From NCBI RefSeq assembly GCF_016107575.1, contig NZ_JABAST010000021.1, positions 1 to 49,161 on the forward strand: DNA of 49,161 nt. The letters run 5' to 3'. Both the position numbers and the translations under genes were made by a program. This DNA is from Psychrobacter faecalis (lineage in GTDB: Bacteria; Pseudomonadota; Gammaproteobacteria; Pseudomonadales; Moraxellaceae). Positions 38,517 to 46,822 of this stretch are shown here, piece after piece. Below the pieces are notes generated by a model. It did no database searches. It was not told the DNA's origin and saw nothing but the letters and a program-made list of their open reading frames with translations. Positions within the stretch are counted from its first letter, which is position 1; each line of letters begins with the position of its first letter.

Positions 38517-38541
38517 AAACCGCATAGATGGCGGTTTTTTT
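38517..38541 (+). terminator. Terminator-like hairpin facing away from the permease genes
   Basis: AAACCGC (38517-38523) pairs with GCGGTTT around seven bases, followed by T's on the plus strand. No plus-strand gene precedes it, so it would end an unknown plus-strand or antisense transcript. On the permease transcript it is only a 5'-leader hairpin about 95 bases before the GTG. The remaining 38542-38813 stretch shows no gene. Confidence 0.5.
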
Positions 38542-38813
38542 GCGTCATAGAGTGACGTCAGATACATACGATTACGGCGGCGGAAATTGACACAGTAGAA
38601 ATGAGCGCTGATTTTATCATATTCGCTGCCAGCTATGTTAATACTCACGTATAAAAGCGCTGCCTAAATAGACACTTATCAAGATAAATAGCCTATAAAT
38701 CAGTAGTATCTGATAAAAGTTGACCCTTCATAATGCATAAAATTGTGGTGATTCTTTGAGTAAGGAATCATGATAATCATTTTTAAACAAAATCGATAGG
38801 ATAACAACCAGAT

Positions 38814-38887
38814 GCGAGTGAGATAAATTTTTCTCGCTTGCTGTGCGCTTTGCACTCCAGAGGCTTCGAAAAATTTATCCCCCTCGC
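38814..38887 (-). repeat. Palindromic repeat element, copy F
   Basis: This 74-bp copy is in reverse orientation on the plus strand. Outer arms GCGAG and CTCGC (38814-38818 and 38883-38887) lead into GATAAATTTTT and AAAAATTTATC, with two mismatches between. Reading the minus strand, the core is CGAAGCCTCTG ... CACAGCAAGCGAG, with tip GTGC aaag cGCAC. It lies between the third binding-protein gene and the permease genes, 34 bases from the binding-protein terminator. Confidence 0.9.
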
Positions 38888-38920
38888 CCTGTATCGGTTG
38901 TAAAGTAAAACCTATTATTA

Positions 38921-38964
38921 AAGCAAAAAAGACATCACCCTGATGGTAATGTCTTTTTGCTTTT
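38921..38964 (-). terminator. Terminator after the third binding-protein gene
   Basis: AAGCAAAAAAGACATCACC pairs with GGTAATGTCTTTTTGCTT with one mismatch and one bulge around a five-base loop. It lies about 65 bases after the 39028 stop and works on both strands. Confidence 0.88.
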
Positions 38965-39027
38965 ATGATGTCACGTTTACCGCTAAATAGGGAAAACTGT
39001 GATTAATATAGCGATAACAATAAGCAT

Positions 39028-39990
39028 TTATTGCCCTGCGCTCTCTTCTACTGCTGTTTCGGGTGCTACCGACTCAGTAGTTGTCGACTTTGCTGGTACG
39101 GCAAAATATTTTTGATTGATTTTATCGTACGTGCCATTGGACTTTAGATTGGCCAAAGATTTATTGATTTTGGCTTGCAAGGCTTCGTCGTTAGGACGTA
39201 CAGCAATTGCAAAATTATCATTAATATCTATCTCATCGCCTTTGATGGCATAATTGCTGCCTGACGGTGAGCCAAGCCATTCAAGTGCGGGCAATTTGTC
39301 CGATATCATGGCATCAACGCGACCAGAACCCAAATCCAAAAAGGCATTACTCAAGGTATCATAAAGCTTCATATCAGCTTTTGGATAGGCATTTTCTAAC
39401 CACTGCGAAGAGATGGTCGAGCGCTGGGCGGCAATAGAATGGGCATTGATATCGCTGCTATTGGCAGGATCAAAGTTGCTGTCTTTTTTGGCTAAAAATA
39501 CCAAGGCATTGCTAAAGTACGGGTCGGTAAAAGCCACTTGCTTTGCACGCTCGGGCGTGACCGACATTGCCGCGACGATGGCATCATATTTACCCGCTTT
39601 AAGCCCAGGAATAATACCATCCCAATCTTGCGCTATGATTTCACAAGTCATCTGCAAATCGTCACAAATAGCATTGGCGATTTCAACATCGAAGCCGCCA
39701 AGCGTGCCGTCAGCATTGGTATAGTTAAAGGGTGCATAAGCGCCTTCGGTGCCGATACGTAGTACATTATCATCGTCGCTCGCCGCGCTATTATTATCAG
39801 CCGCTTCTGACGTTTTAGTCGTATCCGAGCTAGCAGTTTCATTAGTCTCGTTTTGACCGTTGCTACAGCCCGCTAAAGCCAATAGCGCTGCTAAGGCTAG
39901 CATCGGCTTCGTTTTTAACAAGTGCTTACTGTCGGATGAGGTAACAGAGGACGTACTAGACATAGGGGCTAAAAGAATATGGTTGCTCAT
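39028..39990 (-). CDS. Basic amino acid-binding lipoprotein, paralogue 1
   Basis: From ATG 39990 (AAGG 6 bases upstream) this is a 320-residue substrate-binding protein of the ArgT/HisJ/AotJ class. A Ser/Thr-rich leader precedes the lipobox LALAGC (Cys near residue 42). A Thr/Ser/Glu linker leads to the binding core: RIGTEGAYAPFNYTNADG, GGFDVEIANAICDDL and QDWDGIIPGLKAGKYDAIVA. The Gln-Asp-Trp-Asp segment suggests lysine/arginine/ornithine or opine-type ligands. A 20-residue Thr/Glu/Ala tail follows the normal end (QKYFAVPA). The open frame extends to 40065, but without a ribosome site there. It is third of three tandem paralogues. Confidence 0.92.
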   Translation of the reverse strand: MSNHILLAPMSSTSSVTSSDSKHLLKTKPMLALAALLALAGCSNGQNETNETASSDTTKTSEAADNNSAASDDDNVLRIGTEGAYAPFNYTNADGTLGGFDVEIANAICDDLQMTCEIIAQDWDGIIPGLKAGKYDAIVAAMSVTPERAKQVAFTDPYFSNALVFLAKKDSNFDPANSSDINAHSIAAQRSTISSQWLENAYPKADMKLYDTLSNAFLDLGSGRVDAMISDKLPALEWLGSPSGSNYAIKGDEIDINDNFAIAVRPNDEALQAKINKSLANLKSNGTYDKINQKYFAVPAKSTTTESVAPETAVEESAGQ

Positions 39991-40056
39991 AATCATCCTT
40001 GATGTTGTTACTTGTTTTTGTTTAAAATTATTACGGAACAAACTTTTATAAATGGC

Positions 40057-40088
40057 ATAAAGCACGCTTTAATTAAAACGTGCTTTAT
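40057..40088 (-). terminator. Hairpin between binding-protein genes 2 and 1
   Basis: ATAAAGCACG and CGTGCTTTAT (40057-40066 and 40079-40088) are perfect 10-bp complementary arms around 12 AT-rich bases. It could be a terminator or partial attenuator that uncouples paralogue 1 from paralogue 2. Confidence 0.6.
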
Positions 40089-40130
40089 TAAAATCAGCGC
40101 TTATCTAATAGATTATGAGAGACAACTCTA

Positions 40131-41069
40131 TTAATTAGTCGCTGTTTCTACTTGCTCTTCTTTGGCAATCACTGCATTGGCATCGACATTACCATCATCA
40201 ACGACCACCACTTCTTTGACACCATCAGTCGCTACTGCTTTTTGCGCCGCCGCTGTTGAGCTGGTACCAAAATAACTGCCGGTGATTTGATCGTAAGTGC
40301 CGTTTTCTTTTAGTTCAGCCAGTGCTTTATTAAATTTAGCAACCAATGGGTCGCCTTTACGGAAGGCAATACCCATCGCGTCATCGCTGGTGCTGATTTC
40401 TTGACCTTTGACTTCGTAGTCTTTACCGGCGTCGGTTTTTAGCCAGTCAATACCAGTGACTTTATCAGACATCATAGCGCGCACGCGACCTGAGGTTAGG
40501 TCTAGATAAGCGTTGTCTTGAGTGTCATAAAGCTTGATATCAGAGTCGGCATGTTTTTCTTGTAGATATTGTGACGCAACCGTCGAGCGCTGTGAGGCAA
40601 CTGGCTGACCTTTTAGGCCATCGACGGTAATATCATCGCCTTTTTTACCAATGAGGATAATGCCAGTATGAAAGTACGGGTCGCTGAATTCTACGACTTC
40701 TTTACGCTCAGGAGTGATTGACATACCAGCGATGGCCGCATCAAATTTCTGCGCATTTAGCCCTGGAATGAGGCCGTCCCAATCTTGCGAGATAACTTCA
40801 CATTCAGCTTTCATTTGCGCACATAAGGCGTCTACCAGCTCAATCTCGTAGCCGATTAATTTGCCATCGGCGTCGGTATAGCTAAAAGGCTTATAGCTCG
40901 ATTCTGTAGCGATTTTTATATGTAAAGGGGCGTCGCTTGTAGCAGCGGCGTCCGTATTTTCTGTAGGCGTTGAGCTATTGTTACAAGCAGCAAGCATCAG
41001 CATCGCTGCACTAAGCGGCGCAAGCCATAGCGCTTTTTTGCTCATTGATGAGGTCATTGAAGTGATCAT
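40131..41069 (-). CDS. Basic amino acid-binding lipoprotein, paralogue 2
   Basis: This 312-residue paralogue has a long basic/Met-rich leader and lipobox LMLAAC (Cys near residue 29). Its binding core reads KIATESSYKPFSYTDADG, IGYEIELVDALCAQM and QDWDGLIPGLNAQKFDAAIAG. It is the most diverged of the three around the first ligand-contact segment (SSYKPFSY against GAYAPFNY), so its ligand may differ. After the usual end (TGSYFG) it carries about 45 extra residues rich in Val, Ala, Asp and Glu, an unusual tail for this family. AAGGA lies 9 bases before the ATG. It is second of three tandem genes; 41070-41206 upstream shows no hairpin. Confidence 0.92.
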   Translation of the reverse strand: MITSMTSSMSKKALWLAPLSAAMLMLAACNNSSTPTENTDAAATSDAPLHIKIATESSYKPFSYTDADGKLIGYEIELVDALCAQMKAECEVISQDWDGLIPGLNAQKFDAAIAGMSITPERKEVVEFSDPYFHTGIILIGKKGDDITVDGLKGQPVASQRSTVASQYLQEKHADSDIKLYDTQDNAYLDLTSGRVRAMMSDKVTGIDWLKTDAGKDYEVKGQEISTSDDAMGIAFRKGDPLVAKFNKALAELKENGTYDQITGSYFGTSSTAAAQKAVATDGVKEVVVVDDGNVDANAVIAKEEQVETATN

Positions 41070-41206
41070 AGAGGTTATTCCTTAATATATTTACCAGCCG
41101 TTATTCATCCGCAATGGTTCAGAAATTGGTTAATCGGCGCTTATTGAAACCGTCTGTTGACTAATAGCTATCAGTTAAAGACTTTTCTCAAAGCACATCA
41201 AGCAAA

Positions 41207-42004
41207 TTACTGACCGAAGTTTTCTTGCTCAAGACGGGCAAGCTCACCGTTGCTACGGATTTCGCTCAGCGCTTTATTGAAGTCGTCTTTGATTGAGTCA
41301 CCTTTACGGACAGCAATGGCAATATTATCGTCGTTATCAATCTCATCACCCACGATACCGAAACCTTCTGGATTGTCCGCTAACCATGATTTGGCAGAGA
41401 CTTTTTCGGCAAGTACCGCATCGCTACGACCAGATTTTAGGTCTAAGTAGGCATTGTCATAATTATCATAAAGCTTGACGGTGTTGCCGTCTTTGCCTTC
41501 ATAATTGTCTTGTAAATACGCGCCAGGCGTCGTTGAGCGCTGACCACCAAGCGTTAGATTTTTAATGGATTTGGGGTCAAAGCCACTTTTGGTATCGGTA
41601 AGCCAAACCATGGTATTGGCAAAGTACGGCTCGCTAAAATCAACCTTTTCTTGGCGCTCTTCAGTGATTGACATACCAGCGATGACGGCGTCGTATTTTT
41701 GCGCCAATAGACCTGGAATGATACCGTCCCAATCTTGAGCAACGATTTCACATTTGGCTTGCATTTGCGCACATAAGGCATTGGCGACGTCGATATCGAA
41801 TCCTGCCAAGCTGCCATCGGCATTGGTATAGTTAAAAGGAGGGTATGCGCCCTCGGTGGCGATACGAATGGTCTTGCCAGCCGTTTCTGTAGCAGAGGCA
41901 TCAGCGCTGCTATCAGTGGCGTCATTAGCAGACTGACTACAAGCGCCAAGCATAAGCGCAGCGGTGACGGTCATCGATGACCACAAGAGGCGAGAATTCG
42001 ACAT
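41207..42004 (-). CDS. Basic amino acid-binding lipoprotein, paralogue 3
   Basis: From ATG 42004 (AAGGA 7 bases upstream; a neighbouring ATG at 42007 is 4 away) this is a 265-residue binding protein. Lipobox LMLGAC (Cys near residue 22) and a short Asp/Ser/Ala linker lead to the core: RIATEGAYPPFNYTNADG, AGFDIDVANALCAQM and QDWDGIIPGLLAQKYDAVIAG. It ends at LEQENFGQ with no extra tail, so this copy is closest to the family norm. The open frame extends to 42118, but that part lacks a ribosome site. It is the first of three paralogues after the ATPase gene, with a 310-base gap that holds an inverted repeat at 42138. Confidence 0.93.
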   Translation of the reverse strand: MSNSRLLWSSMTVTAALMLGACSQSANDATDSSADASATETAGKTIRIATEGAYPPFNYTNADGSLAGFDIDVANALCAQMQAKCEIVAQDWDGIIPGLLAQKYDAVIAGMSITEERQEKVDFSEPYFANTMVWLTDTKSGFDPKSIKNLTLGGQRSTTPGAYLQDNYEGKDGNTVKLYDNYDNAYLDLKSGRSDAVLAEKVSAKSWLADNPEGFGIVGDEIDNDDNIAIAVRKGDSIKDDFNKALSEIRSNGELARLEQENFGQ

Positions 42005-42137
42005 CATACATTCCTTAAATTCTGATGAGGTTTTTGATATAGGGTTCTGATATTTTGTTCTCTGGCGTCCCTGCCAGATAAGCAAGTCAATGAACATAAA
42101 GACATAGACAGGCGCCATTTGCGACTGCCTATAAACC

Positions 42138-42167
42138 TTTTGATAATACCTGACTCAAATATCAAAA
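42138..42167. promoter_or_regulatory. Inverted repeat upstream of binding-protein gene 3
   Basis: TTTTGATA (42138-42145) and TATCAAAA (42160-42167) are perfect 8-bp arms 14 bases apart. On the minus strand a TATTAT -10-like box lies at its downstream edge, with TTTGTT 18 bases before. It is a candidate operator/promoter for the three binding-protein genes. The rest of 42005-42314 shows nothing further. Confidence 0.4.
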
Positions 42168-42314
42168 ACAAACGTTTTGCATACCAACTGTGATTATTCG
42201 GTAATAAATAGGCTAAGAAAATTTAGGCCAAGAAGATTACTAAGGGCAACTTTTGCATCGTAAGCGTTTTAGGTTTTTTCGACATTCAACCAATAACCTG
42301 TCAAACACTCGCTT

Positions 42315-43112
42315 CTAGTTTTGACGATGCGATGCCATAAAGTCTTTAACGCGCTCAGATTTTGGATGGTCGAAAACTTGCTCAGGTGTACCAATCTCTT
42401 CGATGATACCTTGATGCAAGAACACCACTTTGCTTGATACCTCACGGGCAAAACGCATCTCGTGCGTAACAATCAGCATGGTACGTCCTTCTGCGGCAAG
42501 CTCACGCATGACCGCGAGCACTTCATTGACCAGCTCAGGGTCAAGGGCCGAGGTTGGCTCATCGAATAATAACACCTGCGGCTGCATGGCAAGGGCGCGT
42601 GCTATCGCCACACGCTGACGTTGACCGCCCGATAAATTCGCCGGATAAGCGTCTTTTTTATCGAGCAGACCCACTTTATCGAGCAGTTTTTCTGCATCGC
42701 TAATCGCTTGGTCTTTTTTGATTTTTAAGACCTGCGTTGGTCCTTCGATGATATTTTGCAAAATGGTCTTGTGTGGCCACAAGTTAAAGTTTTGAAACAC
42801 AAAGCCGACGCGCGCACGTAAGCTCTCTAGCTGCTTGATATCTGCCGCTTGCAATTCGCCTGATTTGGCAGGTTTTAGCATCAGCTCATCATTGCCGATG
42901 ATGATACGCCCCTGATTGGGTTTTTCAAGCAAGTTAATACAGCGCAGCAAGGTTGACTTACCGGAGCCAGACGAGCCTAAAATAGAGATAACGTCGCCAT
43001 CATAAGCAGTGAGAGACACCCCTTTTAGCACCGCCAACGAGCCGTAGCTTTTATGGACGTCTTGTAAATCTAAGGCGATAGGCCGAGTCGGATTCTTTGC
43101 AGTATCAAGCAT
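42315..43112 (-). CDS. Basic amino acid ABC transporter ATP-binding protein (ArtP/HisP type)
   Basis: This 265-residue ATPase has Walker [10 protein letters not shown] (near residue 48), signature [17 protein letters not shown] (near 160), Walker [15 protein letters not shown] (near 183) and [21 protein letters not shown], typical of HisP/ArtP/OccP. It is the only ATPase for the three binding proteins and two permeases of this locus and would work with the permeases 4 kb downstream. A GGAAG-like site precedes the ATG at some distance. The 43113-43345 upstream stretch holds its promoter, but I could not fix a clear -35/-10 pair. Confidence 0.93.
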   Translation of the reverse strand: MLDTAKNPTRPIALDLQDVHKSYGSLAVLKGVSLTAYDGDVISILGSSGSGKSTLLRCINLLEKPNQGRIIIGNDELMLKPAKSGELQAADIKQLESLRARVGFVFQNFNLWPHKTILQNIIEGPTQVLKIKKDQAISDAEKLLDKVGLLDKKDAYPANLSGGQRQRVAIARALAMQPQVLLFDEPTSALDPELVNEVLAVMRELAAEGRTMLIVTHEMRFAREVSSKVVFLHQGIIEEIGTPEQVFDHPKSERVKDFMASHRQN

Positions 43113-43345
43113 GGTTTAGCAGACTTCCAATAAATATGAGTGAAAACATGAATAAAAAAATGCGCCATTGTCGCCTATAATGCGATAAAAAGGCAAACCC
43201 TGCCCCTTCAGTTATTAAAGGTCATTAAAGATCATTAGAGTTTGACAGAATAATTCATTGCCTATAAAGAAATACTCAAAACAGCGCTCGGCTTAGATAA
43301 TTCTAACTAAGTAGCGCGGTATTCTTTTTAAACAGAATCAACGAC

Positions 43346-43388
43346 AAAATAAGGCCCATAACGCATAGTCAGTTATGGGCCTTATTTT
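43346..43388. terminator. Bidirectional-looking terminator after the acidic lipoprotein gene
   Basis: AAGGCCCATAAC pairs perfectly with GTTATGGGCCTT around nine bases, with A's and T's outside both arms. It lies about 80 bases after the 43467 stop on the minus strand. Confidence 0.88.
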
Positions 43389-43466
43389 ATCATCTTAACG
43401 CCGCTAGCGCTGTTTTATCTGCTAAATAGTCAGTCGACGCTTGCAAGCGGCATTTAACAAACTTAA

Positions 43467-43781
43467 CTAGTAAGTCGAAATGTGCTCTTCGCTTTCAGTT
43501 CCATCAAGGACTTCTGCATCATCAGCAGTTGCTACTGCGACATCATCATTCTCGCTAACGGCCATACCATCATTAGCATCGGCACTTGCAACGGCGACAT
43601 CATCCGTGCTGTTTGCTGTTGCCACGCCGGTAGCGTTATTTTCTACTGGCGTCTGCGCGTCAGCGGTTGGTTCAACGTCCATTGGCGCTTCGTCTTTTTT
43701 GCCGCAGGCGCTGACACTTAGTGCTGCTGCTACCAAGCCTACCGTGAGCCAGTTTTTATAGGTTTTATTTTTAATAGCCAT
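43467..43781 (-). CDS. Small acidic lipoprotein of unknown function
   Basis: This 104-residue protein has a basic start (MAIKNKTYKNW) and a signal peptide ending in a lipobox (LSVSAC, Cys near residue 26). It is followed by KKDE and then an almost wholly acidic, low-complexity region of Asp, Ala, Val and Thr. The near-repeat DDVAVA(S/T)AD occurs twice (about residues 58-66 and 78-86). There is no globular domain. It is probably an outer-membrane-attached or periplasmic disordered protein; a cation-binding role would be a guess. ATG 43781 is chosen because GGAG is 6 bases upstream; the open frame to 43796 is not. Single gene with its own terminator. Confidence 0.75.
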   Translation of the reverse strand: MAIKNKTYKNWLTVGLVAAALSVSACGKKDEAPMDVEPTADAQTPVENNATGVATANSTDDVAVASADANDGMAVSENDDVAVATADDAEVLDGTESEEHISTY

Positions 43782-44195
43782 TTTTTTCTCCATCATGAGT
43801 CTTTAATTTATTAATCTTTATAAAATCCATCACTTTATTGCATCAGCCAATTGCTATGTCTTTCATTGATAACGTATGAGATAGCGTATGAATTGACCGT
43901 CTTAGCGCCCACTATACTCACGATTGACCACGACTACCTTAGCAGTTGCAGCGCAGTTCTGTTAAAAATACGTAACAGACAGCATACTTTTTTATCTCCC
44001 ATTACTTATAGACGCTATAAAAAGTTAAAAACCTTAAAATCGAACATAAGAAAACTCCACAGTACTTGCTAAACGGTCGTTGTTCACAAAATCGACTTTA
44101 CTATCGTCCTCATCTCCTCTATGTTAAATGGCAGAGCGCCATTAGAGCGCTAAACGATATTTTTTAGATTATTGATGATAAAAGGACGTTAATTT

Positions 44196-45497
44196 ATGAC
44201 GCAATCGAATACCACAGATGTAACCGCCTATATGCAGACGGTCGGTAAGCAAGCGCGCGCGGCATCACGAGCGTTAGCTGCGGCCAATACTGGCGATAAG
44301 AATTCGGCGCTGATGGCAATCTATGATGCGTTAAAAAGCGCCAAAGCTGATATTTTAGCGGCCAATAAAATCGATATGGATAACGGGCAAAAAAACGACT
44401 TGGACGCTGCCTTACTCGATCGCCTAGAGCTAAATGACGCGCGCTTCGATGGTATGCTGCAAGGGTTAAAAGACGTGGCGGCATTACCTGACCCTATCGG
44501 TGAAGTGACCGACATGACTTATCAGCCATCAGGGATTCATTTGGGCAAAATGCGTGTGCCACTCGGGGTAGTCGGGATGATTTATGAGTCGCGTCCCAAC
44601 GTCACCTTGGAAGCGGCTTCGCTGGCGCTAAAGTCTGGTAATGCTATTATCTTGCGCGGTGGTTCTGAAGCCTTTGAGTCCAATCAAGCGCTTGCCAAAT
44701 GTATCTTACAGGGTTTAAAAAAGGTCGGTCTATCTGAGCATAGCGTACAAGTGTTAGAAACCACTGACCGCGCTGCTGTTGGCGAGCTGATTACCATGAC
44801 AGACTATGTCGATGTTATCGTACCACGCGGCGGTAAAGGTTTGATTGAACGTATCAGCCGCGATGCCCGCGTCCCTGTGATTAAGCACCTAGATGGTAAT
44901 TGTCATACCTTTATCGATAGCGATGCCGATGCAGACACGGCGATTAAAGTCAGCGTCAATGCCAAAACTCACCGCTACGGTACCTGTAATACCATGGAGA
45001 CGCTGTTGGTCGATGAAAATGTCGCCGATGAGTTATTGCCAAAGATTGCAGAAGCCATCGTAACAGCCGATGACGCCATGCAACTGCGCCTCGATGAGAA
45101 GTCACAGGCGATTTTAAATGACAATGCTACCCTGCAAGGTCATTTATCGGCAGCGACTAGCGAGGACTGGGATACCGAATATCTTGCACCTATCTTGGCA
45201 GTTAAGGTGGTAGCGGGTATCGACGAAGCGATTGAACATATCAACACTCACGGCAGCCACCATACCGACGTCATCATTACCGACAATTACACTAAGTCGC
45301 AGCGCTTTATCCGAGAAGTCGATTCGGCAAGCGTGATGATTAACGCCTCGAGCCGTTTTGCCGATGGTTTTGAGTACGGACTTGGAGCAGAAATCGGTAT
45401 CTCAACCGATAAAATCCATGCCCGTGGACCGGTTGGGCTTGAGGGCTTAACCTCGCAAAAATGGATTGTTTACGGTCACGGCGAAACGCGCGCCTAG
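44196..45497 (+). CDS. proA: Gamma-glutamyl phosphate reductase ProA
   Basis: ProA reduces gamma-glutamyl phosphate to glutamate-5-semialdehyde with NADPH, the second step of proline synthesis. The 433-residue protein has [20 protein letters not shown] (near 122), [17 protein letters not shown] (near 146), [13 protein letters not shown], and the catalytic cysteine in [12 protein letters not shown] (near 270). The C-terminus has [22 protein letters not shown]. Length is normal (about 417-430). AGGA lies 9 bases before the ATG. proB is not adjacent. The 43782-44195 gap upstream shows no gene; it holds the promoter region and a small AGCGC/GCGCT inverted repeat. Confidence 0.97.
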   Translation: MTQSNTTDVTAYMQTVGKQARAASRALAAANTGDKNSALMAIYDALKSAKADILAANKIDMDNGQKNDLDAALLDRLELNDARFDGMLQGLKDVAALPDPIGEVTDMTYQPSGIHLGKMRVPLGVVGMIYESRPNVTLEAASLALKSGNAIILRGGSEAFESNQALAKCILQGLKKVGLSEHSVQVLETTDRAAVGELITMTDYVDVIVPRGGKGLIERISRDARVPVIKHLDGNCHTFIDSDADADTAIKVSVNAKTHRYGTCNTMETLLVDENVADELLPKIAEAIVTADDAMQLRLDEKSQAILNDNATLQGHLSAATSEDWDTEYLAPILAVKVVAGIDEAIEHINTHGSHHTDVIITDNYTKSQRFIREVDSASVMINASSRFADGFEYGLGAEIGISTDKIHARGPVGLEGLTSQKWIVYGHGETRA

Positions 45498-45549
45498 GGC
45501 ATCATTGCTGCACTATAATTTATTGCCCAATTCGAGTATAATCTTAAAT

Positions 45550-45578
45550 AACGTCAGCTTAATTGCTGGCGTTTTTTT
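45550..45578 (+). terminator. Terminator of proA
   Basis: AACGtCAGC pairs with GCTGgCGTT around six bases, followed by a long T run. It lies about 55 bases after the proA stop. Confidence 0.88.
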
Positions 45579-45656
45579 ATTATTGATAAATATGCTATAT
45601 ATGGCATATAAAAATTATTTTGCTGAATAAAAACCACGCTATAGGAAGCCGTGCCC

Positions 45657-46430
45657 ATGCAAAGTGGCAAAATTAAACACTGGAATGCTGACAAAGGCGA
45701 TGGCTTTATTGATGTAGACAATCAAGATGAAGATGTCTTCTTTCATATCAGCAGCGTGCGCTTATCGCGGCCGATAAGCGAGGGCCAGCTTGTTTATTTT
45801 AACAGTCAGCGTAATGACAAAAACCAATTACGCGCAACCGAAGTCACCTCTAACGAATTAAGTATTTTAGAAACGGCAGACGCAAAAGCACCGCTAGCAA
45901 ATGCAACCAAACAACATGCAAAAAATACGCATACAAATAACCTTAGCTATCATCGAAAAAACCAGTCAAAAAATAACCAAAGCAGACAACATAAAAAAAC
46001 TGGCTTATCTACTCTATTAAGTTTTATCACCCTTATTGCCGTGGCGGTTTTTTTCTTTGGTGATTTGACGTCTAGTTTTTTTGCAGACAGCACGCCAGCA
46101 ACGTCTATAACGCAGACAGCGCCTAAGACCTCTAGCCCTGATACAGCAGCCACAGCAGCTATCACGGGTGACGCGCAAATTGACCAAACACTGGCGCTGA
46201 TTCAGCAAGGCGGCCCGTTTCCTTACCCTGATAAAGATGGCACCACCTTTTATAATCGCGAAGGCAAATTGCCTGCCCAGTCGCAAGGCTATTATCGCGA
46301 ATATACCGTGCCGACGCCGGGCGTTTCGCATCGCGGCGCACGGCGTATTGTCACCGGCGGTCATCCGCCAACCGTCTATTATTTGACCGTCGACCATTAC
46401 GACAGCTTTCAGCAATTGCAGGTGAGATGA
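45657..46430 (+). CDS. Cold-shock domain/transmembrane/barnase-type ribonuclease fusion
   Basis: This 257-residue three-part protein begins with a cold-shock domain (about 1-65) with the nucleic-acid motifs KGDGFIDV and VFFHIS. Next come a basic Asn/Gln/Lys-rich linker (about 75-118) and one transmembrane helix (about 119-140). After a Thr/Ser/Ala linker comes a C-terminal guanyl-specific ribonuclease domain (about 170-257) of the barnase/RNase Sa type. Its catalytic triad is visible as Glu215 (YREYTV), Arg230 (ARRIV) and His247 (DHYDSF), with spacing close to RNase Sa. The basic linker predicts N-terminus in the cytoplasm and the RNase outside. ATG 45657 is 10 bases from AGGA; GTG 45651 is the alternative. 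A barstar gene follows after one base. The family assignments are firm; the fused architecture is unusual to me. Confidence 0.9.
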   Translation: MQSGKIKHWNADKGDGFIDVDNQDEDVFFHISSVRLSRPISEGQLVYFNSQRNDKNQLRATEVTSNELSILETADAKAPLANATKQHAKNTHTNNLSYHRKNQSKNNQSRQHKKTGLSTLLSFITLIAVAVFFFGDLTSSFFADSTPATSITQTAPKTSSPDTAATAAITGDAQIDQTLALIQQGGPFPYPDKDGTTFYNREGKLPAQSQGYYREYTVPTPGVSHRGARRIVTGGHPPTVYYLTVDHYDSFQQLQVR

Positions 46431-46431
46431 T

Positions 46432-46809
46432 ATGAACCAAGCGATTTACTATATTAAAAAAAATGACGTTAACCAAAACGCCATTGCTCAAAAAGACGAA
46501 GCGTTTATTAATGCCATTCCGAAGCATGCGATTAACATTCCAATTGGCGATGTTTTGAATAAAGAAACGCTGCTAAATAGCTTAGCGACAGCCGCCAATT
46601 TTCCCAGCTATTTTGCCCATAATTGGGACAGCGCTTGGGACTGTTTGACCGATAGTGATATCACAGACTTCACGCTTTACCTAAATGTGGTAGAAAGAAT
46701 CAACAGCGAGGACTTTAATGTCTTTAAGCGCTTGATAGAGGACGCCTATAAAGATTTTGGCAAACCGCAATTATGGATTATTGAGGCTTCAGATGATGCC
46801 TACGCATAG
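46432..46809 (+). CDS. Barstar family ribonuclease inhibitor
   Basis: This 125-residue barstar-like protein binds and blocks barnase-type ribonucleases in the cytoplasm. The helix-2 signature FPSYFAHNWDSAWDCLTD carries the residues that in barstar plug the barnase active site: Asp66, Trp69 and Asp70 match barstar Asp35, Trp38 and Asp39, and Tyr60 matches Tyr29. It starts one base after the RNase-fusion stop, so the pair is a coupled toxin/inhibitor-like unit. The ribosome site is a weak AGGTGA inside the RNase gene. It has about 30 more N-terminal residues than classical barstar (about 90). The inhibitor has no signal and should stay cytoplasmic. Confidence 0.92.
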   Translation: MNQAIYYIKKNDVNQNAIAQKDEAFINAIPKHAINIPIGDVLNKETLLNSLATAANFPSYFAHNWDSAWDCLTDSDITDFTLYLNVVERINSEDFNVFKRLIEDAYKDFGKPQLWIIEASDDAYA

Positions 46810-46822
46810 CAAAACGAGCAGA

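Noticed and set aside
43851..44072. A 73-residue plus-strand frame upstream of proA
   Set aside because: It starts at a non-ATG codon, lacks a ribosome site, and its composition looks like translated AT-rich intergenic DNA.
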